From Morganella morganii (lineage in GTDB: Bacteria; Pseudomonadota; Gammaproteobacteria; Enterobacterales; Enterobacteriaceae), in contig NZ_VKKS01000001.1 of assembly GCF_019402645.1 (NCBI RefSeq), positions 3,205,787 through 3,269,786 on the forward strand: a DNA stretch of 64,000 bases, written 5' to 3'. Shown here piece by piece: positions 9,303 through 19,888 of this stretch. The first letter of the stretch is position 1; each line of letters opens with the position of its first letter. Under the pieces are notes generated by a model. That model was not told where the DNA came from, searched no databases, and worked only from the letters and a program-made list of their open reading frames with translations. A program made the position numbers and the translations under genes.

Positions 9303-10073
9303 TTATGCCGGGTCATTCCCTTTTTCGCTGTTATGACTGTGTGCGGAAACTTCAATCACATGCTCACCGAGCAGGATACGTTCAACATCATCCCCTTTCA
9401 CATGACGGAAGTCCTGTCCCTTCACATAATAGAAGATAAATTCACAGATATTCTGACAGCGGTCGCCGATACGCTCGATAGAGCGGGCACAAAACAGCGC
9501 GGTCAGGACACTCGGGATAGTGCGCGGATCTTCCATCATGTAGGTCATCAGCTGGCGGACAATCCCTTCATATTCCTGGTCAACTTTCTGGTCTTCACGG
9601 TAGATGCGGATAGCTTCCTGAATATCCATACGCGCAAAAGCATCCAGTACATCATGCAGCATCTGAATAGCATGGCGGCCGAGGGATTCCAGACTGACCA
9701 GCAGCGGCTGATGCTGCTGTGAAAATTTTTCCAGTGCGGTTTTGGCAATTTTATCCGCCACATCCCCGATACGCTCAAGTTCAGCGATAGTTTTGGAAAT
9801 TGCCATAATCAGGCGCAGGTCGCTCGCCGTCGGCTGGCGCTTGGCGATAATGCGGACACAGGCCTCATCAATCATCACTTCCATGATGTTGACCTGCTTA
9901 TCACCGGCGATAACTTCACGCGCCAGCTCTTCATCCTGGTTATGCATGGCAGTGATCGCTTTGCCGAGCTGCTCTTCCACCAGCCCGCCCATCGTCATCA
10001 TTTCTGTGCGGATATGCTCTAATTCAGCATTAAACTGCCCGGAAATATGTTTATTGTGATTCAGATTTTCCAT
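9303..10073 (-). CDS. phoU: Phosphate-specific transport system regulator PhoU
   Basis: PhoU links phosphate import by PstSCAB to repression of the PhoR-PhoB system. The 256-residue protein contains two PhoU helical repeats, each with a conserved E/DxxxD metal-binding stretch ([14 protein letters not shown] and [15 protein letters not shown]). The start at 10073 gives [22 protein letters not shown], matching E. coli PhoU, while longer in-frame starts would run into pstB. It is the last gene of the operon, 13 bases after pstB. Confidence 0.96.
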   Translation of the reverse strand: MENLNHNKHISGQFNAELEHIRTEMMTMGGLVEEQLGKAITAMHNQDEELAREVIAGDKQVNIMEVMIDEACVRIIAKRQPTASDLRLIMAISKTIAELERIGDVADKIAKTALEKFSQQHQPLLVSLESLGRHAIQMLHDVLDAFARMDIQEAIRIYREDQKVDQEYEGIVRQLMTYMMEDPRTIPSVLTALFCARSIERIGDRCQNICEFIFYYVKGQDFRHVKGDDVERILLGEHVIEVSAHSHNSEKGNDPA

Positions 10074-10086
10074 GATTGTCTCCGCA

Positions 10087-10872
<786 letters not shown>

Positions 10873-10894
10873 TCATTCATCCGCAGTCATTTAA

Positions 10895-11782
10895 TCAGTG
10901 CTTTTTCTTCGCAAACAGCACACGCGCCACGATATTAATTAACAGCACACACAGTGTGATCAGCAGGACACCCGCCCAGGCCAGACTCTGCCACTCCGCA
11001 AACGGGCTCATGGCAAACTTGAAGATGGTGACCGGCAGGTTGGCAATCGGCTGCATCAGATCCGTACTCCAGAACTGGTTGGAGAGGGAGGTAAAAAGCA
11101 GCGGTGCCGTTTCCCCGGCAATACGGGCAATCGCCAGCAGCACCCCGGTGATAATCCCGGAGACCGAGGCTTTCAGGGTAATCGCTGAAATCATTTTCCA
11201 TTTTGGTGTGCCGAGGGCATACGCCGCTTCGCGCAGGCTGTCCGGCACCAGACGCAGCATGTTTTCCGTGGTGCGGATAACAATCGGGATCTGTAACAGT
11301 GCCAGGGCAATCACCCCCGCCCAACCGGAGAAGTGCTGCATCTGTGTCACCACAATGGTGTAGACAAACAGCCCGACCACAATTGACGGTGCGGATAACA
11401 GAATATCGTTAATAAAACGGGTCACTTCCGCCAGCCAGGACTTACGGCCATATTCCGCCAGATAAATCCCGGCGAGGATCCCCAGCGGGGTTCCGATAAC
11501 TGTCGCCCATAAGATCAGCAGGCCGGAACCGACAATGGCGTTCGCCAGTCCCCCGCCTTCCGTGTTCGGCGGCGGTGTCATTTCGGTGAACAGCGCCGGC
11601 GACATGCCGTCTATCCCTTTGGTGACGGTCGAAAACAGGATCCAGATTAACCAGAACAGCCCGAAGGCCATCGTGGACATGGATAAGAACAGGGCAACGC
11701 GGTTTTTCTGACGGCGCCAGTACTGGCGCTTCTGCCGTGCGCTGATATCCACTTTCGGTTGTTGAATATTCATTTCAGCCAT
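10895..11782 (-). CDS. pstA: Phosphate ABC transporter permease PstA
   Basis: A 295-residue permease with about six helices and the coupling loop [22 protein letters not shown]. It pairs with PstC to form the phosphate channel. The gene begins one base after the pstC stop codon, so translation is probably coupled. Confidence 0.96.
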   Translation of the reverse strand: MAEMNIQQPKVDISARQKRQYWRRQKNRVALFLSMSTMAFGLFWLIWILFSTVTKGIDGMSPALFTEMTPPPNTEGGGLANAIVGSGLLILWATVIGTPLGILAGIYLAEYGRKSWLAEVTRFINDILLSAPSIVVGLFVYTIVVTQMQHFSGWAGVIALALLQIPIVIRTTENMLRLVPDSLREAAYALGTPKWKMISAITLKASVSGIITGVLLAIARIAGETAPLLFTSLSNQFWSTDLMQPIANLPVTIFKFAMSPFAEWQSLAWAGVLLITLCVLLINIVARVLFAKKKH

Positions 11783-11783
11783 C

Positions 11784-12740
11784 TCAGCGCCCCTCTTTCT
11801 TATTCAGACGCATCACCATAAATTTGGAGATAGCAAGAACGATAAAGGTGATAACAAACAGAATCAGCCCCAGCTCCATCAGTGCTGCGGTATGCAGCCC
11901 GGATTCTGCTTCCGCGAATTCGTTCGCCAGCGCCGAGGTAATACTGTTGCCCGGCATATACAGTGAGAAGCTGTCCAGCTGATAAGTGTTACCGATGATA
12001 AAAGTCACCGCCATGGTCTCTCCCAGGGCGCGGCCCAGGCCCAGCATTACGCCGCCGATCACCCCGTTTTTGGTGTACGGCAGCACAATCCGCCAGATCA
12101 CCTCCCAGGTGGTACAGCCGATGCCGTAGGCAGATTCTTTCATCATCACCGGGGTTTGCTCGAACACATCGCGCATGACCGAGGCAATATAAGGAATGAT
12201 CATGATGGCGAGGATAACCCCCGCCGCCAGAATCCCGATACCGAATGCCGGACCGGAGAACAGCTCGCCGACAATCGGGATGCTCGACATCACCTCGCCG
12301 ACCGGCTGCTGGAAATAGGTGGCAAACAGCGGGGCAAACACGAACAGTCCCCACATGCCGTAAACGATACTCGGAATAGCGGCTAACAGCTCGATCGCAA
12401 TACCCAGCGGACGACGCAGCCAGTTCGGTGCCAATTCTGTCAGAAACAGGGCAATCCCGAAACTCACCGGAACGGCAATCAGCAGTGCGATAACCGAGGT
12501 CACGATGGTACCGTAAATCGGAACCAGTGCCCCGTACTCTTCCGCCGGCGGGTTCCACTCTTTATTCCATAAGAACCCTAAGCCAAATTTTTCAATACTC
12601 GGCCATGACGCAATAATCAGTGAAATAATAATTCCGCCCAGCAGCAACAGCGTAATCAGCGCCGCCAGTTTTACCAGGGCACTGAAAAGTTGGTCACCGC
12701 GTTTGCCGGGTGGTTTCATTGCCGTTTTCAATTCGGCCAT
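11784..12740 (-). CDS. pstC: Phosphate ABC transporter permease PstC
   Basis: A 318-residue permease with about six helices, the PstC-type motif [22 protein letters not shown] and the EAA loop [21 protein letters not shown]. The gene is separated from pstS by 80 bases that contain a strong hairpin. Confidence 0.96.
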   Translation of the reverse strand: MAELKTAMKPPGKRGDQLFSALVKLAALITLLLLGGIIISLIIASWPSIEKFGLGFLWNKEWNPPAEEYGALVPIYGTIVTSVIALLIAVPVSFGIALFLTELAPNWLRRPLGIAIELLAAIPSIVYGMWGLFVFAPLFATYFQQPVGEVMSSIPIVGELFSGPAFGIGILAAGVILAIMIIPYIASVMRDVFEQTPVMMKESAYGIGCTTWEVIWRIVLPYTKNGVIGGVMLGLGRALGETMAVTFIIGNTYQLDSFSLYMPGNSITSALANEFAEAESGLHTAALMELGLILFVITFIVLAISKFMVMRLNKKEGR

Positions 12741-12761
12741 AGTCGCTTCCGTTTTTACACA

Positions 12762-12784
12762 GATCCCCCCGGTACGGGGGGATC
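12762..12784 (-). promoter_or_regulatory. Hairpin between pstS and pstC
   Basis: A perfect 10-base-pair GC-rich stem (GATCCCCCCG / CGGGGGGATC) with a three-base loop lies 36 bases after the pstS stop codon. There is no long T run. It could partly end transcription or protect the pstS message 3' end, giving more binding protein than channel, as in other binding-protein operons. Confidence 0.65.
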
Positions 12785-12820
12785 AATTACTGATAAATCG
12801 TTACTTCATCATCTGCCGTA

Positions 12821-13861
12821 TCAGTACAGCGGTTTACCGCTGCTGTCTTTGACACTGGTTTTCCATGATGCCCGGATTTGTTCAATTACTTCCTGCGGCA
12901 GTAGTGCGTAATCCAGTTTCTCTGCCTGCTCACCGCCGTTCCTGTATGCCCAGTCAAAGAACTTCAGAACTTCCTGTCCTTTAGCGGCATCTTTCTGATT
13001 GGTGTGAACCAGGATAAAGGTGGTGGAGGTAATCGGCCATGCATCCGGACCCGGCTGGTTAGTCAGATCCTGTGCGAAACTTTTTGACCAGTCGGCTTTA
13101 CGTGCTGCGTTACTGAAGCTTTCGCCGGTCGGGGATACCGCATCGCCGTCCGCAGAAATCAGCTTGGTGTAAGCCAGTTTGTTCTGTTTGGCGTAGGCGT
13201 ATTCCACGTAACCGATAGAGCCGGGCAGACGCTGAACAAAGGCTGCGATACCGTCATTACCTTTACCGCCCAGGCCGACCGGCCAGTTAACAGTAGAACC
13301 TGCACCAACCTGCTCTTTCCAGTCAGGGCTGACTTTTGACAGGTAGCTGGTGAAGACGAAAGAAGTACCTGAACCATCCGCACGGCGGACAACCGCGATA
13401 TCCTGATCCGGCAGTTTAACTGACGGGTTCAGTTTAGTGATCGCCGGATCATTCCATTTTTTGATTTTACCCAGGTAAATATCACCCAGGGTTTTGCCGT
13501 CGAGCACCAGTTCACCGGACTTCAGACCCGGCAGGTTGACGGCCAGTACCACACCACCGATCACGGTCGGGAACTGGAATAAATTATCTGCGGCCAGTTT
13601 ATCTTCGGACAGCGGCGCATCTGATGCCCCGAAATCAACAGTATTAGCTACAATCTGCTTCACACCACCGGAGGAACCAATCCCCTGGTAGTTTACTTTA
13701 TTACCGGTTTCTTTCTGGTAAGTATCAGCCCATTGCGCATACACCGGCGCCGGGAATGTTGCACCCGCCCCGGTCAAACTGGTCGCGGCAAATGCAGAAA
13801 ATGCAGAGAGAGAAAGTGTCGCTGCCATAACAGTGGCTACTGCGGTACGCATCGGTTTCAT
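12821..13861 (-). CDS. pstS: Periplasmic phosphate-binding protein
   Basis: A 346-residue secreted protein with a signal peptide (about 25 residues, ending AFA) followed by the family start [17 protein letters not shown]. Phosphate-site residues appear in [23 protein letters not shown] and [17 protein letters not shown]. It is the first gene of the pst operon, preceded by a Pho box. Confidence 0.97.
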   Translation of the reverse strand: MKPMRTAVATVMAATLSLSAFSAFAATSLTGAGATFPAPVYAQWADTYQKETGNKVNYQGIGSSGGVKQIVANTVDFGASDAPLSEDKLAADNLFQFPTVIGGVVLAVNLPGLKSGELVLDGKTLGDIYLGKIKKWNDPAITKLNPSVKLPDQDIAVVRRADGSGTSFVFTSYLSKVSPDWKEQVGAGSTVNWPVGLGGKGNDGIAAFVQRLPGSIGYVEYAYAKQNKLAYTKLISADGDAVSPTGESFSNAARKADWSKSFAQDLTNQPGPDAWPITSTTFILVHTNQKDAAKGQEVLKFFDWAYRNGGEQAEKLDYALLPQEVIEQIRASWKTSVKDSSGKPLY

Positions 13862-13969
13862 GATCCCTCCTGACGGGATTTATAGATAATGACGATAAAC
13901 GTTGTATCTGGTTAATGTCGGAACATGAGGGAAAATAGGACAATCTGGTGACAATAATATGTAGGTTAT

Positions 13970-13987
13970 ATGACAGTTTTATGACAT
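13970..13987 (-). promoter_or_regulatory. Pho box and promoter of pstS
   Basis: On the minus strand the sequence ATGTCATAAAACTGTCAT has two TGTCAT repeats 11 bases apart, as in the PhoB consensus. A -10-like TATTAT follows about 10 bases downstream, the normal spacing when PhoB replaces a -35 element. A second, weaker pair (CGTCAT and CTGTCAT) lies at 14117-14133, near the end of envZ. Confidence 0.88.
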
Positions 13988-14156
13988 TGCAGGTGCGGCA
14001 GGACACAAAACCGGAAAAATGACGTGAAAGAATAAAAACAAGAAATGTCAGTAATAATATGATTTTATTAAAATTTAAAATAAAACTCCCGAGATAATGG
14101 CTTACCGCAGGGGTTTATGACAGTCATATGACGATGACATGCTGCTGTCATAATAA

Positions 14157-15491
14157 TTAATCATCTCTGTCATCCGGCAGCGGCAGCATCACGCGGATAC
14201 GGAATCCGCCCCGCTGACTGCGGCCGACATCAATTTTGCCGTCATGCGCATCCACAATCCGGCGCAGAATAGCCAGCCCCAGTCCGGTGCCTTTATTACT
14301 GCGCGCTTTTTCGCCCTGCACAAACGGCTGGAACAGGTCCGGGATATCCGCTTCATCAATACCGTTGCCGTCATCTTCCACCTGAAACCAGGCAAAATGC
14401 TCATCTTTACCGCTGCTGACGCGGATCCAGCCGTTGCCGTAGCGGGTGGCATTAACCATCATATTGCCCAGTGCGCGTTTAATCGCAATCGGGTTACCGG
14501 TGAGATAAACCGGCGCCTGAATAGCATCATTCTGAATCGTAACATCTGCGTGGCTCTGCGCCTCAATCACTTCATTGAGAACGGATGTCAGTTCCAGATG
14601 CACCATCTCCATTTCACGGCCGGTGCGCAGATAAGCCATAAACTGCTCAATAATGCCGTCACACTCTTCAATATCATTGTTGATAGATTCCGCCAGATAA
14701 TCATCATCCGGGCTCATCATTTCTGTCGCCAGGCGGATGCGCGTCAGCGGTGTGCGCAAATCATGACTGACGCCGGCCATCAGTACAGTGCGATCCTGTT
14801 CCAGCGTTTTGATATCTCTGGACATCTGGTTAAACGAGCGGATCACCGAACGTACTTCTGCTGCCCCGGCTTCCCGTACCGGGATCAGCGGCCCGCCGGT
14901 CCCGATTTGCCGGGCTGCGGATTCCAGTTCTGTCAGCGGGCGGTTCTGATAGCGGATAAACACCCAGACCCCGGCAAAGACAGTCAGCAGAAAAGCAAAA
15001 ATATAACGGAAGACCGGCGAGAACTGATCCTGACCAATTTCGGTCAGCGGCACTCTCACCCAGACATCCGGTGCAATATAGGAATTCAGCCACAACACGG
15101 GGTAATCGCGGCTGACTTCCAGCCGGACATCCGCATAACCATCCAGATAATGACTCATTTGTTTGCTGAGGGATTCAAAATGACGCGCCCAGCGCAGTCC
15201 GCCCTCATCGGCTGTTTTCTCGGTAAAAAAGGTAATGCCCAGCTCTTCATAAATTTTCTTACGCAGCGCCGGAGAAACACGCACTGCGGTTCCGTCCTTC
15301 AGCACCATATCTTCACTCATCAGTGTGCGAACTTCATAGGCCAGCACCCGGTTAAACTGTTGCAGGCTGGGCATGACAATAAAGTTCACAACGGCCAGAT
15401 AACTTGTTGTTATGGTTGCAAACAACAGGAAAATGACCAGAAATAACGAACGCGAAAAGGTGCTCCTCGGCGAGAACCGCAGCCGCTTCAT
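14157..15491 (-). CDS. envZ: Osmosensor histidine kinase EnvZ
   Basis: Inner-membrane sensor kinase/phosphatase of OmpR. The 444-residue protein starts [17 protein letters not shown] as in E. coli EnvZ, with membrane helices at about residues 16-36 and 160-180, a HAMP domain, the phosphorylated His in [13 protein letters not shown], then N, G1 ([11 protein letters not shown]) and G2 (GTGLGLAI) boxes. Its start overlaps the ompR stop by four bases, so it is translated together with ompR. Its position next to pst could suggest PhoR, but the periplasmic domain and motif order are those of EnvZ. Confidence 0.96.
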   Translation of the reverse strand: MKRLRFSPRSTFSRSLFLVIFLLFATITTSYLAVVNFIVMPSLQQFNRVLAYEVRTLMSEDMVLKDGTAVRVSPALRKKIYEELGITFFTEKTADEGGLRWARHFESLSKQMSHYLDGYADVRLEVSRDYPVLWLNSYIAPDVWVRVPLTEIGQDQFSPVFRYIFAFLLTVFAGVWVFIRYQNRPLTELESAARQIGTGGPLIPVREAGAAEVRSVIRSFNQMSRDIKTLEQDRTVLMAGVSHDLRTPLTRIRLATEMMSPDDDYLAESINNDIEECDGIIEQFMAYLRTGREMEMVHLELTSVLNEVIEAQSHADVTIQNDAIQAPVYLTGNPIAIKRALGNMMVNATRYGNGWIRVSSGKDEHFAWFQVEDDGNGIDEADIPDLFQPFVQGEKARSNKGTGLGLAILRRIVDAHDGKIDVGRSQRGGFRIRVMLPLPDDRDD

Positions 15492-16207
15492 GCTTTGTTG
15501 CCGTCCGGAACGAAGACGTAACCCAGTCCCCAGACGGTCTGGATATAACGCGGGTGTGTCGGATCTTCTTCAATCATGCGGCGCAGACGGGAAATCTGCA
15601 CGTCAATTGAACGTTCCATCGCGCTGTATTCACGGCCGCGCGCCAGGCTCATCAGCTTATCGCGGGACAGCGGTTCACGCGGGTGTGACACCAGCACTTT
15701 CAGCACGGCAAACTCACCGCTGGTCAGCGGCATGTTTTCATCTTCGTGGAACATCTCACGGGTGCCGAGGTTCAGTCTGAACTTACCGAACTGAATCACC
15801 GCATCATCCTGAGATGGTGCCCCCGGCAGTTCATTCGCCTGACGGCGCAGCACCGCACGGATACGCGCCAGCAGTTCGCGCGGGTTAAACGGCTTCGGAA
15901 TATAATCATCCGCACCAATTTCCAGCCCGACGATGCGATCCACTTCTTCCCCTTTCGCCGTCACCATAATGATCGGAATCGGGTTATTCTGACTTCTCAG
16001 ACGGCGGCAGATAGACAGCCCGTCTTCGCCCGGTAACATCAGATCCAGGACAATAAGATGGATAGATTCACGCGTCAGCAGGCGATCCATCTGTTCCGCG
16101 TTCGCGGCGGTACGGACCTGGAAACCCTGCTCACTCAGATAGCGCTCAAGCAGCGCACGCAGACGCATGTCATCATCAACGACAAGGACCTTATAACTTT
16201 CCTGCAT
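15488..16207 (-). CDS. ompR: Response regulator OmpR
   Basis: The 239-residue regulator controls porin and other envelope genes. The receiver domain has the acidic pair [16 protein letters not shown] and phosphoacceptor Asp in [10 protein letters not shown] (residue 55); the winged-helix output domain has [20 protein letters not shown]. It is nearly identical to E. coli OmpR in the receiver half. The gene is 50 bases after greB on the same strand. Confidence 0.98.
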   Translation of the reverse strand: MQESYKVLVVDDDMRLRALLERYLSEQGFQVRTAANAEQMDRLLTRESIHLIVLDLMLPGEDGLSICRRLRSQNNPIPIIMVTAKGEEVDRIVGLEIGADDYIPKPFNPRELLARIRAVLRRQANELPGAPSQDDAVIQFGKFRLNLGTREMFHEDENMPLTSGEFAVLKVLVSHPREPLSRDKLMSLARGREYSAMERSIDVQISRLRRMIEEDPTHPRYIQTVWGLGYVFVPDGNKA

Positions 16208-16257
16208 GTTTGACTCCCGGGTTCATTTTTTCATGCAACTCTTCAGATTAATTGTGC

Positions 16258-16743
16258 CTATTCAGCAATCGGCTGATAGCGGATAGACAAAATGACATAA
16301 TTCACTTCACCATTTGGTGTTATTACCGTTACTTCATCATCCGCCTGTTTTCCGATTAGTGCCCGGGCCACAGGGGAATCAACTGAAATCCATTTCTTTG
16401 CCGGTGAAAATTCATCGGGTCCGACGATGCGAAAAGTCTGAATTTCTTCATCATCATTTTCCAGTTCCACCCACGCCCCGAAGAACACTTTTCCTTCCTG
16501 GCGGGGATCCGGCTCGACTATCTTTAAGTTATCCAGACGTTTTGAAAGAAACCGGACGCGTCTGTCAATTTCACGCAAACGTTTCTTTCCGTATATATAC
16601 TCGGCATTTTCCGAGCGATCCCCCTGTGCAGCGGCTTCTGACACTGCCTGAGTGACCTGCGGACGTTCTGTTTTCCAGAGATATTTTAACTCCTGATCCA
16701 GCGCATCCCATCCTTCACGGGTAATCAGGTTACTTTTTGCCAT
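16258..16743 (-). CDS. greB: Transcript cleavage factor GreB
   Basis: The 161-residue factor rescues backtracked RNA polymerase. The coiled-coil tip acidic residues are present (QGDRSENAEYIYGKKRLREIDRR) and the C-terminal FKBP-like domain ends in DEVTVITPNGEVNYVILSIRY. The Tyr-Gly-Lys-Lys stretch and length point to GreB rather than GreA. It is transcribed in the same direction as ompR, whereas in E. coli it is divergent from ompR. Confidence 0.95.
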   Translation of the reverse strand: MAKSNLITREGWDALDQELKYLWKTERPQVTQAVSEAAAQGDRSENAEYIYGKKRLREIDRRVRFLSKRLDNLKIVEPDPRQEGKVFFGAWVELENDDEEIQTFRIVGPDEFSPAKKWISVDSPVARALIGKQADDEVTVITPNGEVNYVILSIRYQPIAE

Positions 16744-16928
16744 ATGTTACCTAAACAAAAAATAAATTATTTAAATAAATTGTAATACTAAATGCATTTT
16801 CTGAAAGATAACAGCTATGCATAATTCATTTATATTACTTTATATCGGCTGGTAATTCCCGTTCTGAGCACGTATAACTGTCCCCTGAAATTTTTTTACA
16901 TCAATTTATCGCAGCCGGAAAGAATATC

Positions 16929-19250
16929 ATGATGAATGAATCTCTGAGCCAGATTATTGCCGGTGAACTGAATGCGCAAACCCGTCAGGTCACCGCCGCG
17001 ATTACCCTGCTGGATGAGGGAAATACCGTCCCTTTTATCGCCCGCTACCGGAAAGAAGTCACCGGCGGCCTGGATGATACTCAGCTGCGTCAGCTGGAAA
17101 CCCGTCTCAGCTACCTGCGCGAACTGAATGACCGCCGTCAGACCATCCTCAAATCCATTGAAGAACAGGGCAAACTGACCCCGGAACTGGCGGGAGCGAT
17201 TAACGGTACTCTCAGCAAAACAGAGCTGGAAGACCTCTACCTGCCTTACAAACCCAAGCGCCGCACACGCGGACAGATCGCGGCGGAAGCCGGTCTGGAA
17301 CCGCTGGCCGATACTTTGTGGCAGGAGCCATCGCAGGATCCGGAAATCCTCGCAGCCACCTATATTAACAGCGAAAAAGGCGTGGCAGACACCAAAGCCG
17401 CCCTCGACGGCGCCCGCTACATCCTGATGGAGCGTTTCGCGGAAGATGCCGGTCTGCTGGGGAAAGTCCGTGATTATCTGTGGCGCAATGCGCACCTGGT
17501 TTCCGTTGTTATCAGCGGAAAAGAAGCTGAGGGCGCTAAATTCAGTGATTATTTCGATCACCATGAACCGATTGCCAATGTCCCGTCACACCGCGCTCTG
17601 GCGATGTTTCGTGGCCGCAATGAAGGGATTTTACAGCTCTCTCTCAATGCCGATCCGCAGAGTGAGGAGCCGCCGAAAGAGAGCTATTGCGAAGAACTGA
17701 TCCGCGATTACCTCGGCGTCCGCTTTAACAATGCCCCGGCGGACAGCTGGCGCAAGGCAGTGGTGAGCTGGACATGGCGGGTGAAGGTGCTGCTGCACCT
17801 GGAAACCGAACTGATGGCCGCGCTGCGCGAGAAAGCAGAAGATGAAGCCATCAATGTCTTCGCCCGTAACCTCAGTGATTTACTGATGGCGGCACCGGCC
17901 GGCATGCGTGCCACCATGGGACTGGATCCGGGTCTGCGTACCGGGGTGAAAGTCGCGGTGGCCGATGCCACCGGTAAAGTGCTGGCCACCGACACCATTT
18001 ATCCGCACACCGGACAGGCCGCCAAAGCCGCAGCATCAGTGGCAGCGCTCTGCCTGAAATACCATGTGGAACTGGTGGCGATCGGTAACGGGACAGCATC
18101 CCGCGAAACCGAGCGTTTCTTTGCCGGTGTGCAGAAACAGTTCCCGGATATTAAAGCGCAGAAAGTGATCGTCAGCGAAGCCGGGGCATCGGTTTACTCC
18201 GCATCAGAACTGGCAGCAGCAGAATTCCCGGATCTGGATGTCTCACTGCGCGGCGCTGTTTCTATCGCCCGCCGGTTACAGGATCCGCTGGCCGAACTGG
18301 TAAAAATCGACCCGAAATCCATCGGCGTCGGCCAGTATCAGCATGATGTCAGCCAGACACAACTCGCCCGCAAACTGGATGCGGTAGTGGAAGACTGTGT
18401 AAACGCCGTCGGCGTTGACCTCAACACCGCTTCTGTCGCCCTGCTGACCCGCGTCGCCGGGCTGAGCAAAGTGATCGCGCAGAATATTGTTGACTGGCGT
18501 GATGAAAACGGCCGTTTTGCTGATCGCAAACAGCTGCTGAAAGTCGCGCGTCTCGGCCCGAAAGCCTTTGAACAGTGTGCCGGGTTCCTGCGTATCGCAG
18601 GCGGAAAAAACGCACTGGATGCCTCCACTGTTCACCCGGAAGCCTATCCGGTAGTGGAAAAAATTCTTCAGGCCACAGAGAAAACCCTCAGCGACCTGAT
18701 GGGCAACAGTGATGTGCTGCGCAACCTGAAAGTACAGGACTTTGTCACTGAGCAATTTGGTGTGCCGACGGTTTCCGACATCCTCAAAGAGCTGCAAAAA
18801 CCCGGCCGTGACCCGCGTCCGGAGTTTAAAACCGCCACCTTTGCCGATGGTATTGAAACCATGAATGATCTGCGTCCCGGCATGGTACTGGAAGGTGCGG
18901 TCACCAACGTTACCAATTTCGGCGCCTTTGTGGATATCGGCGTTCATCAGGACGGGCTGGTGCATATCTCCTCACTGGCAAACCGCTATGTGGAAGATCC
19001 GCATACCGTGGTCAAAGCCGGAGATATCGTCAGTGTCAAAGTGCTGGATGTGGATATTGCCCGCAAACGTATCGCCCTGACCATGCGGATGGATGAAGAG
19101 CCGGAAACGGCAGCACGCCGCAGTGGCGGCGGCAGCAAAAAACCACGGGCGGAGAAACGTCAGAACAACCGCCCTGCCCGCAATGATACCTCTGCCGGAA
19201 ACAGCGTAATGGGTGATGCCCTCGCCGCCGCACTCGGCAAACGCAAGTAA
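16929..19250 (+). CDS. tex: Tex-family RNA-binding transcription accessory protein
   Basis: A 773-residue protein with the standard Tex layout: N-terminal helical region, YqgF-like RNase H fold ([17 protein letters not shown], about residues 328-344), helix-hairpin-helix repeats ([40 protein letters not shown]) and a C-terminal S1 domain ([23 protein letters not shown]). The last 60 residues are basic and low in complexity. ATG codons at 16929 and 16932 are both possible starts; the first gives the usual MMN start. Confidence 0.95.
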   Translation: MMNESLSQIIAGELNAQTRQVTAAITLLDEGNTVPFIARYRKEVTGGLDDTQLRQLETRLSYLRELNDRRQTILKSIEEQGKLTPELAGAINGTLSKTELEDLYLPYKPKRRTRGQIAAEAGLEPLADTLWQEPSQDPEILAATYINSEKGVADTKAALDGARYILMERFAEDAGLLGKVRDYLWRNAHLVSVVISGKEAEGAKFSDYFDHHEPIANVPSHRALAMFRGRNEGILQLSLNADPQSEEPPKESYCEELIRDYLGVRFNNAPADSWRKAVVSWTWRVKVLLHLETELMAALREKAEDEAINVFARNLSDLLMAAPAGMRATMGLDPGLRTGVKVAVADATGKVLATDTIYPHTGQAAKAAASVAALCLKYHVELVAIGNGTASRETERFFAGVQKQFPDIKAQKVIVSEAGASVYSASELAAAEFPDLDVSLRGAVSIARRLQDPLAELVKIDPKSIGVGQYQHDVSQTQLARKLDAVVEDCVNAVGVDLNTASVALLTRVAGLSKVIAQNIVDWRDENGRFADRKQLLKVARLGPKAFEQCAGFLRIAGGKNALDASTVHPEAYPVVEKILQATEKTLSDLMGNSDVLRNLKVQDFVTEQFGVPTVSDILKELQKPGRDPRPEFKTATFADGIETMNDLRPGMVLEGAVTNVTNFGAFVDIGVHQDGLVHISSLANRYVEDPHTVVKAGDIVSVKVLDVDIARKRIALTMRMDEEPETAARRSGGGSKKPRAEKRQNNRPARNDTSAGNSVMGDALAAALGKRK

Positions 19251-19264
19251 TTCTCCTGTTATAA

Positions 19265-19293
19265 TGTACGCGGCAGCCCCGGCTGCCCGTACA
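19265..19293 (+). terminator. Hairpin downstream of tex
   Basis: Inverted repeat with arms TGTACG and GGCAGCC paired to GGCTGCC and CGTACA. Its T run is poor (ATTCCTCT), so it may be a weak terminator. Confidence 0.55.
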
Positions 19294-19400
19294 TTCCTCT
19301 CCTGTCAGTTGTATATTGCGTTAACCAGTCGTAAAAATTGTTATTAACGTAAATCAATACGTAAAATATCTGCTCTCAATTGTTTTATACGCCTGATATC

Positions 19401-19414
19401 TTGATATATATCAA
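19401..19414. promoter_or_regulatory. FNR box upstream of feoA
   Basis: TTGATATATATCAA is a perfect match to the FNR consensus TTGATNNNNATCAA, 163 bases before feoA. It fits anaerobic activation of ferrous iron uptake, as known for enteric feo operons. Confidence 0.8.
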
Positions 19415-19526
19415 ACTTTGCTGGTTAATTTTCGGGCTAAATAGGTAAAACATTGTTGGTTATGATTTGCATTTACAGTATCAATTATATTTGTAAGGGA
19501 TATTTTTCTGGTCAAACTGTTCGTGC

Positions 19527-19545
19527 GATAATCATTTGTAATATC
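19527..19545. promoter_or_regulatory. Fur box upstream of feoA
   Basis: A 19-base site GATAATCATTTGTAATATC agrees with the Fur consensus at about 13 of 19 positions and lies 31 bases before the feoA start. It fits iron repression of feo. Confidence 0.65.
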
Positions 19546-19576
19546 ATTCCTGTTTGCATGGTTAACCGGAGCCTTT

Positions 19577-19804
19577 ATGACACTTCAGCCACAACACAGT
19601 TATAAAATTCTGGGCTTTTCCGGGCAAATCAGCCCGGCATACCGTCAGAAATTATTGTCTCTGGGCATGCTGCCCGGCTCTGTTTTCCGGGTGATCCGCA
19701 GCGCTCCGCTGGGCGATCCGGTCCAAATCGAAACCCGGCACGTCAACCTGATGCTCAGAAGAAAAGACCTGGCGCTGCTGATGCTTGATGACGTGCGGGC
19801 ATAA
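19577..19804 (+). CDS. feoA: Ferrous iron transport protein FeoA
   Basis: A 75-residue SH3-like cytoplasmic protein ([25 protein letters not shown], then [20 protein letters not shown]). FeoA assists FeoB in Fe(II) import. GGAG lies six bases before the start. First gene of feoABC. Confidence 0.95.
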   Translation: MTLQPQHSYKILGFSGQISPAYRQKLLSLGMLPGSVFRVIRSAPLGDPVQIETRHVNLMLRRKDLALLMLDDVRA

Positions 19805-19888
19805 CCGGCCGCACATCCTGCGCTGACTCACTCTTTTCCCTCTGCCGCCGGCAGAGGGGTTTGTATTTATTGATTGGCATACGACACT

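Noticed and set aside
14244-15446. 400-residue open frame on the plus strand
   Set aside because: Antisense to envZ, which is clearly real; no recognisable domains.
14157-15491. PhoR identity for the kinase next to pst
   Set aside because: The sequence follows EnvZ from the first residue on and the partner gene is clearly OmpR, not PhoB.
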